Source: CAUPWF01 sp963515125 | GTDB taxonomy: Bacteria; Bacillota; Clostridia; Lachnospirales; Lachnospiraceae | Direction of reading: 5' to 3' | Assembly (NCBI GenBank): GCA_052116865.1 | Contig: JBQKKG010000009.1 | Span: forward strand, 62,001-126,000 | Length of the DNA stretch: 64,000 nt | Shown here: in pieces, positions 43,443-54,213 of the stretch | How positions within the stretch are numbered: position 1 is the first letter of the stretch | How the letters are laid out: each line of letters opens with the position of its first letter | Notes under the pieces: model-generated | Database searches by the model: none | Told to the model about the DNA's origin: nothing | Seen by the model: the letters and a program-made list of their open reading frames with translations, nothing else | Translations under genes and position numbers: made by a program

Positions 43443-44288
43443 TTAATCTTCTGATAACAACGCCTGATAAATATCTCGTTTCCCCACGCCTCTATCCTTT
43501 GCCACTTTCTTCATAGCCTCTTTCTTCTCGATTCCCTGCTGCATATAATAATTCATATGCTCTTCTATGCTGTGTTCTTTCCATGAAGCTTCTTGCTCTT
43601 CCTTCATCTCTTGGCGGCTTCTTCCTTCCACCACCAACACACATTCCCCCTTAGGTGCATGCTCTTCATAATGCGAAATAGCCTCTTCTATGGTTGTCAA
43701 AAATGCAGTTTCATACTTTTTGGTAAGTTCTCTGCATACCGTTATCCTACGATTCCCCAAAGCCGCTAATAATTCCTTTAACGTTCGTATTAAGCGGTGT
43801 GGCGCTTCATACAACACCATGGTTCTCGTCTCTTTCTGTAATTCTCCAAGTACCAATTGCTTTTCTTTCTTATCCGTTGGTAAAAATGCTTCAAAAGAAA
43901 ATCTACGAGTAGATAACCCGGATAACGTTAGTGCGGTAATGCAAGCTGCTGCCCCTGGAAGTGATGTTACCGAAATTCCAGATTCATAACACATCTTAAC
44001 CAGCTCTTCTCCAGGATCCGATATGCCAGGTGTACCAGCGTCTGTAATCAAGGCAATATTGTTCCCTGATTGCAATTTTTCTATTAATTTACGACCTTTT
44101 TCTATCTTATTATATTCATGATAGCTGGTCATCGGAGTCTTAATGTCAAAATGATTTAGCAACTTAATGCTATTTCTTGTATCTTCAGCTGCAATTACAT
44201 CAACCTCTTGAAGGATTCGAACAACACGATATGTCATATCCTCTAAATTTCCAATTGGAGTAGCACACAAATATAATATTCCCGCCAC
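43443..44288 (-). CDS. rsmI: 16S rRNA 2'-O-ribose C1402 methyltransferase
   Basis: 281 residues. The start is taken as the GTG at 44286-44288, seven bases after AGGAG; a start three codons earlier overlaps that site. It has the N-terminal GILYLCATPIGNLEDMTYR, VIAAEDTRNSIKLL, LITDAGTPGISDPGEELV and ALTLSGLSTRRFSFEAF blocks of the tetrapyrrole-methylase fold family. It 2'-O-methylates C1402 in 16S rRNA. It is the last gene of a six-gene operon including holB and ricT. Confidence 0.95.
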   Translation of the reverse strand: MAGILYLCATPIGNLEDMTYRVVRILQEVDVIAAEDTRNSIKLLNHFDIKTPMTSYHEYNKIEKGRKLIEKLQSGNNIALITDAGTPGISDPGEELVKMCYESGISVTSLPGAAACITALTLSGLSTRRFSFEAFLPTDKKEKQLVLGELQKETRTMVLYEAPHRLIRTLKELLAALGNRRITVCRELTKKYETAFLTTIEEAISHYEEHAPKGECVLVVEGRSRQEMKEEQEASWKEHSIEEHMNYYMQQGIEKKEAMKKVAKDRGVGKRDIYQALLSED

Positions 44289-44299
44289 TTTTATCACTC

Positions 44300-45025
44300 C
44301 TATCTCTCATATACTATCAACGGTGGCTCTACTTTCATCCTAGAATTACCCCCTCTAAGACCTTCAATCAATACCATATTGGGTTCCTTATCAATATAAG
44401 GATGCACCAATTGTATCCGTTTTGGTTCTATGGCATGAGCTGACATTTTACTTAATATTTCCGCCAGACGAAAGGGACGATGCACCATAAAAAATCGTCC
44501 TCTAAATGGTAAGATTTTTGCACTCTCTCTTAAAATATCATCCAAAGTGCAAAGTACCTCATGTCTTGCAATCGCTTTGGTATCTGATGGATTTTGTAAT
44601 CCATGATTACCGATCATATAAGGTGGGTTCGTAGTAATGACGTCAAAAGAGACAGGACCAAATAAACTGGCTGCCTCCTTCATATCTCCGGTTACAATAT
44701 CTATCTTTTTCTCCAACCTATTGTGGGCAACACTGCGCCTTGCCATATCAGCACTTTCCGCTTGAATCTCAAGCCCAGTCAAATGAGACGCCTTTGTCTT
44801 AGCTGCTAATAGAATGGGAAGAATCCCTGTTCCCGTCCCAAGGTCTAGTACCTTAGCGCCCTCCTTTATGCTCCCTGCAGCAAAATCTGATAACAATACG
44901 GCGTCCATTCCAAAACAAAATTTCCCCGTATGTTGTATAATTTCATAACCATTTAGTTGTAAATCATCCAAACGTTCTTGTTCTTTCAATTCTAATGGAA
45001 TCGAACTCTCATGATTAGTTGTCAT
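44300..45025 (-). CDS. tRNA1(Val)-adenine37-N6-methyltransferase-like (TrmN6/YabB)
   Basis: 241 residues. Class I methyltransferase with QHTGKFCFGMDAVLLSDFA at the N-terminus, motif I VLDLGTGTGILPILL (about 58-72) and the catalytic NPPY in VITTNPPYM. It probably N6-methylates adenine in RNA, as E. coli TrmN6 does on tRNA-Val. The start overlaps ricT by 11 bases, and the gene precedes rsmI, the conserved yaaT-yabB-yabC order. Confidence 0.92.
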   Translation of the reverse strand: MTTNHESSIPLELKEQERLDDLQLNGYEIIQHTGKFCFGMDAVLLSDFAAGSIKEGAKVLDLGTGTGILPILLAAKTKASHLTGLEIQAESADMARRSVAHNRLEKKIDIVTGDMKEAASLFGPVSFDVITTNPPYMIGNHGLQNPSDTKAIARHEVLCTLDDILRESAKILPFRGRFFMVHRPFRLAEILSKMSAHAIEPKRIQLVHPYIDKEPNMVLIEGLRGGNSRMKVEPPLIVYER

Positions 45026-45926
45026 CTAATTTTGACGCTCCCTCATTCTTTTCAAGATTTGCAAGCTCTTTCATCTCTTCTTTCGAAAGTTTTACTTCAT
45101 TCTTCTTGCGTCTGGGTTTGAACTTGAGTTCATTCACCTTATACTCCCGAATCTCTTTTTCATCGTTTTCCAACATTACAACAACCTTCACGATTTGACG
45201 TAACACACTAACACTCTGTACTTCGCCCTTTAACCCATCTACAGTTGTAACAAAATCACCTAATGCTGGCAACCTACTATTTAATTCTTCGTATGTCTCT
45301 TCTTCGTTGGTTAAGCAACACATTAACCTTCCGCATACCCCTGATATTTTAGTTGGATTCAAAGATAAATTCTGCTCCTTTGCCATCTTAATAGATACTG
45401 GTGCAAATTCTGCAAGATACGTATGACAGCACAGTGGTCTTCCACAAATACCAATCCCACCTCGAATCTTTGTTTCATCACGTACACCAATCTGACGGAG
45501 TTCAATTCTAGTCCGAAAAACTGCTGCTAAATCTTTCACCAACTCTCTGAAATCAATTCTTCCATCTGCTGTAAAATAAAACAACACCTTATTATTATCA
45601 AACGTATATTCCGCATCTATCAGCTTCATCTCTAACTCATGCTTCCGAATCTTCTCTAGGCAAATATCAAATGCCTCTTTTTCTTTTCTTCGATTCTTCT
45701 CTTCTGTTCTTCTATCTTCATCAGTTGCAATACGAATCACTGATTTTAATGGTTGTGTAATACACTCATCCTCTACATCCTTAGGCCCTGTTACCACATT
45801 TCCAAATTCCACTCCACGAGCCGTTTCGACAATCACCTGATTCCCTTTTTGAATGTCAAGCTCTCCCGGTGCAAAAAAGTAAATCTTTCCTGCTGGACGG
45901 AATCTCACTCCAATCACTCTTGTCAT
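45015..45926 (-). CDS. ricT: PSP1-domain protein RicT (YaaT)
   Basis: 303 residues. The PSP1 domain spans about residues 1-200 with VETARGVEFGNVV and YFTADGRIDFRELV. Conserved cysteines lie in GICGRPLCCHTYL and GVCGRLMCCL (two pairs plus CGR), which bind Fe-S in the B. subtilis RicAFT complex. That complex influences RNase Y-dependent mRNA maturation, sporulation and competence. The Lys-rich tail ends KLDDN. ricA and ricF are not in the window. Confidence 0.94.
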   Translation of the reverse strand: MTRVIGVRFRPAGKIYFFAPGELDIQKGNQVIVETARGVEFGNVVTGPKDVEDECITQPLKSVIRIATDEDRRTEEKNRRKEKEAFDICLEKIRKHELEMKLIDAEYTFDNNKVLFYFTADGRIDFRELVKDLAAVFRTRIELRQIGVRDETKIRGGIGICGRPLCCHTYLAEFAPVSIKMAKEQNLSLNPTKISGVCGRLMCCLTNEEETYEELNSRLPALGDFVTTVDGLKGEVQSVSVLRQIVKVVVMLENDEKEIREYKVNELKFKPRRKKNEVKLSKEEMKELANLEKNEGASKLDDN

Positions 45927-45928
45927 TA

Positions 45929-46918
45929 CTAATTCTCCTTTATAGTAAGCAATAATAATTCCATAACTAAATCAAAATTAACATTCGCATTCAGACGTAC
46001 CTTAGCCTTTTCGAGACTGTCTAATATAATCTCAATGCCTTCATAAGAACTTTTACTTGCCTGTTCTTTGATATATTTCAGTTGGTCGCTAAACACTACA
46101 CCATTCACATCTTTCGTGGCTTTATAGAGCAATACATCCCGGTACCATACCGCAATCAAATCCAAGTAATCAAATATTTCTAACTTATATTTCATAATGC
46201 GTTTAATTGCATCAACAATCTCACTTAATTCCATTTCATTAATATATTTTAAAAGTTGTATCGCCTCTTCTTTCACCTCATTAAAATGCTCCGAAGTTGC
46301 AAGCATAATTGCTCGCCCCATATTCCCCTGAGCAAAAGCAACACAGATATCTGCCTTGTAATCTGGAACTTGTAACTCTTCCATTAAGTACTTTTTAATT
46401 AGCTTGTCCTTAATATTACGAAGTTTTAACATTACACATCTAGAAGTAATCGTTGGCAATAGATTCCCAGTATTCTCAGTAAGTAAGAAAATAATCGCAT
46501 ATTCTGGTGGTTCTTCTATGGTCTTAAGCAATGCATTCTGTGCTTGAGTCGTTAACATATCCGCATTGGGGATAATGTAAATCTTATATGGACTACTATA
46601 AGGCTTAATCATGATATCATGATTCAATTGCTCTCTGACATCATCCACACTAATAGAATTCGGCTTCTCATGAGTGATGTGAATAATATCCGGGTGATTT
46701 CCAGACATGGATTGCTTACAGGAACGACATTCTCCACATGGTTCTGCTCCATGCAACTCACATTGCAGTGTTCTAGCAAATAAATTTGCTAATAACTTCT
46801 TCCCTGAACCGCGTGGTCCATTTAATATATAAGCATGGGAAACCTTATCTTTAGCCACTGCTGTCTGTATATATTCAATAATATCCTTGTGTCCAACTAC
46901 ACCTTTAAATCCTACCAT
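45929..46918 (-). CDS. holB: DNA polymerase III delta' subunit
   Basis: 329 residues. Clamp-loader AAA+ with Walker A NGPRGSGKKLLA (about 33-44), a zinc finger (CELHGAEPCGECRSCKQ), PNADMLTTQAQNALLKTIEEPPE and the SRC motif (ITSRCVML). Its role is sliding-clamp loading with DnaX and HolA. Its stop lies two bases before the ricT ATG, so the two are tightly coupled. Confidence 0.94.
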   Translation of the reverse strand: MVGFKGVVGHKDIIEYIQTAVAKDKVSHAYILNGPRGSGKKLLANLFARTLQCELHGAEPCGECRSCKQSMSGNHPDIIHITHEKPNSISVDDVREQLNHDIMIKPYSSPYKIYIIPNADMLTTQAQNALLKTIEEPPEYAIIFLLTENTGNLLPTITSRCVMLKLRNIKDKLIKKYLMEELQVPDYKADICVAFAQGNMGRAIMLATSEHFNEVKEEAIQLLKYINEMELSEIVDAIKRIMKYKLEIFDYLDLIAVWYRDVLLYKATKDVNGVVFSDQLKYIKEQASKSSYEGIEIILDSLEKAKVRLNANVNFDLVMELLLLTIKEN

Positions 46919-46950
46919 AACATTACCTATCTTTCTCTTCGCTTGCCATA

Positions 46951-47571
46951 CTACTTTTTACCTTGTTTAGCTTGCCTCTCATTATAACATATATGTTCTT
47001 TAATATACAATATAATTTCATTGATACAAGCCTCTAACTCTACATTTTCAAACCGCTTCTTTATATTTAATCTATGCAAATTTTCTTCTGAAAAGTCATC
47101 ACTATCAGCCAGAAAGCGTCTGCATAATTCCGCATATTTGGGTTGCTCTTGTTGCCGCTCTCTTTCTAGCGCTCTTGATAATCGCACCCCATCTTCCACC
47201 TCTACATACAGTGGAATTAAGGCCTCCATCCCATAATATACGCTCATTTGCTCATAAGATTCTAAGGTGCCAATCACCAGATAATCACCCTCACTTAGAT
47301 TAATCTGCCCATCATCTGCCGTAAAATACTTCCAAGTTCCATGAATCGTATCATACGCTCGCATTTCTATGATGCGTCCTTTTAAAGCTAATTCTTTTTG
47401 ATACTTCTCATCAACAAAATAGTATTCCCTCCCATCTTGCTCCTCCGCACGGATTGGTCGGGTGGTATAAAGAACAACAGACCTTAATTGTGGCAATTGC
47501 TCCTGTAACTGTTTAAAAATGGTGTCTTTTCCAGATGAGCTCTTCCCCATAATATAAAATATATGTCCCAT
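46951..47571 (-). CDS. Guanylate kinase-like protein
   Basis: 206 residues. P-loop GKSSSGKDTIFKQL (about 9-22), YTTRPIRAEEQDGREYYFVD and a GTWKYFTAD segment as in the GMP-binding part of guanylate kinases. It is more divergent than canonical Gmk and sits between a decarboxylase and holB, where clostridia often carry such a paralogue. Kinase activity on GMP is plausible but not certain; canonical gmk is probably elsewhere. Confidence 0.8.
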   Translation of the reverse strand: MGHIFYIMGKSSSGKDTIFKQLQEQLPQLRSVVLYTTRPIRAEEQDGREYYFVDEKYQKELALKGRIIEMRAYDTIHGTWKYFTADDGQINLSEGDYLVIGTLESYEQMSVYYGMEALIPLYVEVEDGVRLSRALERERQQEQPKYAELCRRFLADSDDFSEENLHRLNIKKRFENVELEACINEIILYIKEHICYNERQAKQGKK

Positions 47572-47587
47572 AACACAGTTCCTCTCT

Positions 47588-48955
47588 CTATTCGCTTTCT
47601 ATCACAAATCCAGCTATTTCATAAGCCCTTAACCTATCTTGTACTTCTTTTGTTACACGTTCTCCAGGCACCACCAGCGGAATTCCCGGTGGATATAAAT
47701 ACCGATACTTTGATGAAATATCAACTTCTATCTCCGCCCCCTCCATACCATCGCTTCTTCTAGCCATTTCTGCACTCGTATACACTTGCTCCAACTGTGG
47801 AAATGGCCCTAGAATCGCTGGTGCGACATCAACCTTAGAAAGCCCTTTATCAATCACAGATAGTGCTTTTACAAGGCGTGCATACCCTTCTTTTGTATCT
47901 CCAATAGAAGTCATTGCAACAATGTAGGTTCCCGCTACCATCTCCATCTGTAAATGGTGTTCCTGTAACAACCTGTCATACAATTCTTGGCTTGTTAGAT
48001 CCGTTCCCTTTACAGAAATGACTAATTTTGATAAATCATATGTCTCTGTCCTTAATAATTGTAAGTACTTCAAATCCTCAAGCGCTTTTCTAACATTCTT
48101 TAATTGCCTTACATATCTATAAAACACTTCTTCTTTTTGATGTTCTAATAGCTCCATACACGAATCAATACTCGCCATTAAGACATAAGATGGACTACTG
48201 GATTGAAACATCCTTAGATACTTTTTTACCCTTCTAGCATCCACTAATCTGCCATTCACATGAAGTAATGCAGTCTGCGTCATAGCAGGTAGTGTCTTGT
48301 GAACACTATGAATTACCAAATCTGCCCCCAATGCATTACTATTAGGGGGGAAATATTCATGAAATCCAAAGTGTGCACCGTGAGCTTCATCTACAATAAG
48401 GGGAACCTTATACTGGTGCGCCACTGCTGCAATCCCTTTAATATCCGATACTACACCCTCATAAGTAGGGGATACCACAACGACAGCTTGTACATCTGGG
48501 TGCTCTTGAAGTGCCTCTTCTACTTGACTTACAGTAATTTCTCCGTTTATCTGAGCATTAAAATCGAACCTCGGGTATAAATATATAGGGGTTAATTCTT
48601 GTAGATAAATAGCATTATATATGGACTTATGACAATTTCTAGCCACCAGAATCTTTCCTCCTAAATGGGTACATGCCATAATGGCACTTAAATTCCCTGA
48701 CGTACTCCCATTCACTAAGAAGAACGTCTCCTGGGCTCCATAGATTCTGGCAGCTCTTTGTTGTGCCTCTAATAGAATTCCCTCTGTATGGTGCAAGTCA
48801 TCAAATCCATCAATCTCAGTAATATCCATCTTATATGGTAAATGCCCCCCCATTAACTTTGTATTTCTTTTATGCCCCGGCATATGGAACCCATAGAAAT
48901 CCGAATCTCCATATGATACCAATAATTCCTCTAATGTACTACTTCTTTTTCTCAT
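47588..48955 (-). CDS. Orn/Lys/Arg decarboxylase-family PLP enzyme
   Basis: 455 residues. PLP-binding lysine in VIHSVHKTLPAMTQTALL (about 220), with DEAHGAHFGFH upstream. An N-terminal GFHMPGHKRN and a ligand-binding GSTSGNLSAIMA block are present, and a C-terminal decarboxylase domain (about 360-455) ends PPGIPLVVPGERV. This is the YaaO/SpeA-type short fold-I group. The substrate (Arg, Lys or Orn) is not decided by eye. It sits next to the kinase-like gene and holB, as in B. subtilis (yaaO-tmk-holB). Confidence 0.9.
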   Translation of the reverse strand: MRKRSSTLEELLVSYGDSDFYGFHMPGHKRNTKLMGGHLPYKMDITEIDGFDDLHHTEGILLEAQQRAARIYGAQETFFLVNGSTSGNLSAIMACTHLGGKILVARNCHKSIYNAIYLQELTPIYLYPRFDFNAQINGEITVSQVEEALQEHPDVQAVVVVSPTYEGVVSDIKGIAAVAHQYKVPLIVDEAHGAHFGFHEYFPPNSNALGADLVIHSVHKTLPAMTQTALLHVNGRLVDARRVKKYLRMFQSSSPSYVLMASIDSCMELLEHQKEEVFYRYVRQLKNVRKALEDLKYLQLLRTETYDLSKLVISVKGTDLTSQELYDRLLQEHHLQMEMVAGTYIVAMTSIGDTKEGYARLVKALSVIDKGLSKVDVAPAILGPFPQLEQVYTSAEMARRSDGMEGAEIEVDISSKYRYLYPPGIPLVVPGERVTKEVQDRLRAYEIAGFVIESE

Positions 48956-49964
48956 CTATATTATATTTCCCTTTTTTCTGTTCTAAACGTTGAATTATAA
49001 CTAGTAACAACACGGAAGTAACTGCACATATAATCGCCCATTTCAATAATTGCTTTATTTCATTGGCCTTTTGTACTTCTTCCTTCCCCTTGACTGGTAC
49101 CGTGGATGTTGTCACAGATCCTTGCATCGTCTCCTCTGTTTCTTGACTTGCCAATGCCTTACACACCGCATCTGCAATGAACTGTTGTCCTTCTTGATTC
49201 GGGTGTAGTCCATCTGCTTGCACATAATTGGTAATATCCGAGTGAAACAAATCTACTACCTGATAATCATACTCTTGTGTATGACGATCGATAATATTAT
49301 TCATAGCACTAATAATTCCATCTACCACCGTATTCATAGTACCTGGCAGGCCTAGACTCTTTACTGGATTATATAGATTGGTCACTACGATTTGAGCCGA
49401 AGGTTTTTTATTCTGTGTAATAATTTCCATTGTTACCTGGTAATTTTCTTCAAAGGTATCATAATCCCAGCTACTCAAAGCACTAATTGCCTTAAAGATT
49501 AAAGAAGGGTGTTCTTTCATCTCTACATCCAGCATTTGAATCGCATCATCCAGATCCTGAAACTTCTCATTTCTACCAATAATTTCTTGACACACCTTTT
49601 TAAATTCATCCATTAAGTCATTGGAACCTATGGTAAGCGTTATCACATCCGCCGTTCTTATTTTGGCTATGACTGCCTCGTCAGCCAATATCTTATTATT
49701 TAGTTTGATTGTACTAATCCCATTTTTAGCTGTATTCGTCAGCACCGTGGTGGTTTTATGATGCGATTCTAACTGTCCTCTTACAAGCTCAGGATATGGC
49801 ACAAGCTCTGATTTATCACATGTATAGCCCTTTGCAATGCTGTCTCCGAAGGCAATGTATTCTATTGTATCTTGTGGTTCTTCTGCAGTTGTCGGTATTA
49901 CGATAAAAGCAATACTTATTAGAACTGTTACAATCATACAAAGCAATTTTTTTTCATATTTCAT
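48939..49964 (-). CDS. SGNH/GDSL-family hydrolase with membrane anchors
   Basis: 341 residues from the ATG at 49962-49964. Signal/membrane segment (about 7-26), catalytic Ser in EYIAFGDSIAKGY, the block-III Asn in TIGSNDLMD and the Asp/His pair in QADGLHPNQEGQQFI. A second membrane helix lies near the C-terminus (about 310-328). It is an extracellular, membrane-tethered esterase or lipase; the substrate is unknown. It overlaps the decarboxylase start by 17 bases. Confidence 0.88.
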   Translation of the reverse strand: MKYEKKLLCMIVTVLISIAFIVIPTTAEEPQDTIEYIAFGDSIAKGYTCDKSELVPYPELVRGQLESHHKTTTVLTNTAKNGISTIKLNNKILADEAVIAKIRTADVITLTIGSNDLMDEFKKVCQEIIGRNEKFQDLDDAIQMLDVEMKEHPSLIFKAISALSSWDYDTFEENYQVTMEIITQNKKPSAQIVVTNLYNPVKSLGLPGTMNTVVDGIISAMNNIIDRHTQEYDYQVVDLFHSDITNYVQADGLHPNQEGQQFIADAVCKALASQETEETMQGSVTTSTVPVKGKEEVQKANEIKQLLKWAIICAVTSVLLLVIIQRLEQKKGKYNIDEKKK

Positions 49965-50053
49965 ACCTACCACGCTCCACCTATCTACTTCTTTTTATTA
50001 TACCACACGAGAAAGAAGGCTGGGTCGTTATTTTATAACTCCCCAGCATTCTC

Positions 50054-52762
50054 TTATATTAGGTATTTTTCCAATGTCTGATACATCTTATCTGTATCAA
50101 TTGGTTTCGTAATATGATCATTCATGCCTGCCGATAAGGAGGCAGTCACATCTTCTGTAAATGCATTCGCCGTCATTGCAATAATAGGAATCCTCTTCGC
50201 ATCTTCATGGGCTGACTTTCGTATGGCCTTTGTTGCACCATAACCATCTATGATTGGCATCTGAATATCCATAAGAATGGCATCAAACGTTCCAGGTGAG
50301 GCATGCTCGAATACCTCGATTGCTTGTTGCCCATCACAGACACAGGTTATCGTGAATCCAACCATTTCTAACAATTCCACTGCAATTTCCCTATTAATTG
50401 CATTATCCTCTGCAAGCATCATATGCTTACCATTAAAATCATATGCTTTTTCCTTCACAGTATTCTTGATGTAAGTTTCGCCACTTAATGCCATAAGTGC
50501 ATTGAATACTGTAGATTGAAAGATTGGCTTAGGAACAAACATATTCGCACCTGCTTCTTTTGCTTCTTCCTCTACTTCACTTAAGTCATATGCTGAGATG
50601 ATGATAATTAATGTATCCTTATTATACAGTTCTCGAATTTTCTTCGTCACTTCAAGTCCACTCATTTTAGGCATCTTCCAATCAATAAAGCAAACGTCAA
50701 TTGTCTTTCCCTGCTTTTGCAAGTTTGCTAATTCTTCCAATGCTTCCTTACCGCTGTATACAATATTATGCTTCATCCCAATACGCCCTAATACGGTAGA
50801 TACATAGGCGCATGTATCATAATCATCATCTACAATCAACGCATTGAGATCCTTAAATAATTGCTCACTCACAGCAAGGCTTGTATCAGAGCACTCAAAA
50901 GGAAGCACAACGGTAAAGGTAGTTCCTTGTTCTTTTACACTTTCTACCTTAATTGTTCCTTGCATTAAATCTAATAAGTTTTTTGTAATGGATAGCCCTA
51001 GTCCTGAACCGCCATGATACAGTGCCGTATTCGTATCTTCTTGTTCAAAGGGCTTAAACACACGTTGTATCATATCTTCACTCATTCCGCATCCCGTATC
51101 TTCTACTGCAAATTGCATATAAATATAATTCTCTTTTATATTTTGTTGCGAAATGTTTAACTTCACACTACCACCCTTCGGTGTGAATTTGATAGCATTG
51201 GATAGCAAGTTATTCAGAATTTGATTCACTCTTAGTTGATCTCCCACCAAGATTTCCTCTGTTACTCCAGTCAGTACCATGTCATACTGCACCTGCTTTT
51301 GCTTACACAACGGATAGTACATGGCATTCACAGATGTTAACAGTTGTTTGAAATCAAATGGCGTATGTGCGATCTTCAACTTATTACTTTCTATAGCCGA
51401 CATATCTAAGACATCATTGATAATATGTAGTAATAATTTGGACGAATATTCTATCTTTTCTAAATTTTCATTGACTCGTTCTGGGTTCTGCACCTGCTTC
51501 TTTGTAAGCGTTATGATTCCTAAAATAGCATTCATAGGTGTACGAATCTCATGGGACATTCTCGACAGGAACTGGGATTTTGCACTATTTGCATTTTCTG
51601 CCTGTTGAATTGCTTCCACAAGTTGATTGTTTTTTTGTTGTAGTCTCTGCAAGGCGACTGTACGATATTTCAAATACTTCATTAAGATAATCATACAGCC
51701 TATTGCTAGAATTAGAATGACAATAATTGCAATTCTATAATGATACATAAAATCCTTAAATGTAATTTGATAAGGCACCGCAGTTGTATGACGAACAACT
51801 ATCTGCTCTGTATCTACATCATTTAACTGCTTTATGGACTTATTCAAAATGGATAGTAGTCTTGGATCCGACAATAATTCATCGTTCTCTTTTTTTCCCT
51901 TTTTAAATGTAACAAGAGATAGGCATAAATTCTCTGACAAGCTTGCATTTGGCACAGTCACTAGATCTTGATATTTCATTTGCATCAAGAATTGATCTAC
52001 CACATATTGATTCTGAAATGTAGCATCTACCTTTCCCTTTTGAACCGCCTCAAAACACTCAGACATTGTAGCATAATGAACTTGCTTAAAATTAGGATAT
52101 AATTCTTTTAATGTAATGGGCAACGTACCAGATGAACCAGTTATAGCCAATTGCAATCCTCTATCCGTAGAGAATGCATATCCCTTTTTACAGATAAAGA
52201 TATTCTGTGAGGATACATATGGTACACTTAAGGAAATTCCAGACAAAGCTTCATTGTAAGTACTATGTCTAACCCCACTAATTATATCAATTCCTTTGTC
52301 TTTTAAGTAATCATAATCTACATCCTTCACTGGCAGGCTAACCAGATGGAATTTTAAACCACTAATCTTTTCCACTTTTTTGAGTATATCTGGTGTGATT
52401 CCCGCTGGTTTTCCCGTCTTCTCGTCCACATAAGATACTGGCTTTTGATCAGAAATACATCCTACCCCTAATTCTTTACATGTCTTTACATAATCAAGTT
52501 CGCTCTTTGTGAACGGTTCCTCTTCTTGAATTGGAAAATAAGTTGCAATCAGATCACTTTGAAAATCTGGTTCATTGATTCCTAATTGCAAAAGACCTCG
52601 ATTCAGTTTATTCCCGATTTCAACTTCATTTTTCCCTGTAATATAGTGAAGCCCATAGGGCATAATCTTTCCTACTAATCGTTCCTCTTCTAAAATAGAC
52701 GATAAGCCTAACATCATTAAATCTATCTTTCCCTCTTCAAATTCTTGGCGCATGCTCTTCAA
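50054..52762 (-). pseudogene. N-terminally truncated hybrid histidine kinase/response regulator
   Basis: 902 codons from a TTG; homology continues in the same frame up to about 52828 (IWNDAKKYCDANQFS), then stops at the CapD remnant. Layout: the end of a first SBP_bac_3 sensor domain, a complete second one (about 85-335), one membrane helix (about 345-362), HisKA with FLSRMSHEIRTPMN, HATPase (NLLSNAIKFTP, GGSGLGLSI) and two REC domains with Asp in FIDWKMP and LMDIQMP. The signal peptide, first membrane segment and start of the first sensor are missing, so membrane topology is wrong. Catalytic domains look intact. It was probably inactivated by the deletion at about 52830; expression is uncertain. 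Confidence 0.75.
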
Positions 52763-52782
52763 ATTATCATAGGGAATAAAGT

Positions 52783-54189
52783 CTAATGAAAACTGATTGG
52801 CATCACAATATTTTTTTGCATCGTTCCAAATCTTACTGCTACGTATTCTGTCTTAGACCTATGGTTGAATACTTGAATAATCATTTCGCACATTCTTTTC
52901 GACGCACCCATAATATTGGTAGGATTCACCGCTTTATCTGTGGATATCAAAACAAACTTTTCTGTTCGGTATCGTTCAGAGGCTAACGCCACTTTATACG
53001 TCCCAAACACATTATTTTTCACTGCCTCATTTGGGCTGTCCTCCATCAGCGGAACATGTTTGTGCGCCGCTGCATGATACACGATTTCTGGTCTATATTT
53101 TTCAAATACACTATTTAATTTCCGACCATTTCGAACCGATCCGATCAATACTACCAAGTCTAAATTCGGGTATTGATATTTTAATTCTTGCTGAATCTCA
53201 TAGGCATTATTTTCATAGATATCAAATATAATCAACTGCTTGACACCATTGGCTGCTATTTGGCGGCACAACTCGCTACCAATACTCCCACCGCCGCCAG
53301 TCACCAGCACAACTTTCCCTGATACATAACGTCCAATGCGCTCCGTTGTAATTTGGATTGGATTTCTTCCCAATAGGTCTTCTATTTGCACCTTTCTCAA
53401 TCGTTCTACGCTTACTTCTCCATTGACCAATTGATATACACCCGGTAATATCTTCAGTTCACAGTCAGACACTTCTCTACAAATATCTATAATCTTTTGT
53501 ACTTCTCTCTTATCTGCACTTGGAATAGCAATAATAATCTCTGTTATATGATACTTCTCCACGGCTTCTTTGATCATCTCTCTGCCGCCCACTACTTTTA
53601 CGCCGTGAATATAAGTGCCATGCTTTCTCTTATTATCATCAATAATGCAACATATCTTAGCATCCAATTCAATGCTTAATTCTAGCTCTTTCATTACTAG
53701 ATTGCATGCCTCTCCTGCACCAATAATCATCGTATAACGCATGTGCTTTCCATGGACTTTACTATGGTATACAAGTCTTGCCAATCTATAAGAAAATCTA
53801 CTAAAGCAAGTCAATAAAAATAAGCTTGTAATGTAAAGTACAAAGTAACTTCTATAAATCGGTCGATACGTTAAAAAGAATGCAAACATATTAAATATTG
53901 TAGAAGCAATACACGCTTCTACAATATTAATAAGTTCGTTTACACTTGCAAATCTCCAAAGACTCGTATACATTTTTGCAATAAAAAAGATAATCATGGT
54001 TACAATCGTATTGATTACGAGCATATCTTTGACAGAATATAAGTATTCTAACGGTATTTCACTGTATTCTAGGTTGAAACGTATTAGTAAGGCTCCCATA
54101 CTACTAACATTAATAAATATGATGTCTAATATTACTAGTAGGACTTTGTATACAATAGATAGATCTATCTTTGCCCAAAATCTTTTCAT
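52783..54189 (-). pseudogene. C-terminally truncated CapD-like nucleotide-sugar dehydratase/epimerase
   Basis: 468 codons from the ATG at 54187-54189 (GAGGAA upstream). Four N-terminal membrane helices, a first Rossmann-like region (TMIIGAGEACN), and the NAD-binding VVLVTGGGGSIGSELC. The catalytic region ISTDKAVNPTNIMGASKR includes the Lys. The usual protein goes on for 140-170 residues after YVAVRFGNVLGS; here it reads YVAVRFG, then 13 foreign residues and a stop. The sugar-binding C-terminus is therefore lost. The family makes UDP-4-keto sugars for capsule or glycan synthesis. It is followed by LCP/glf-type envelope genes upstream in the operon. Confidence 0.75.
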
Positions 54190-54213
54190 TTTCGTTTCCT
54201 CTTCCACTTCTTA

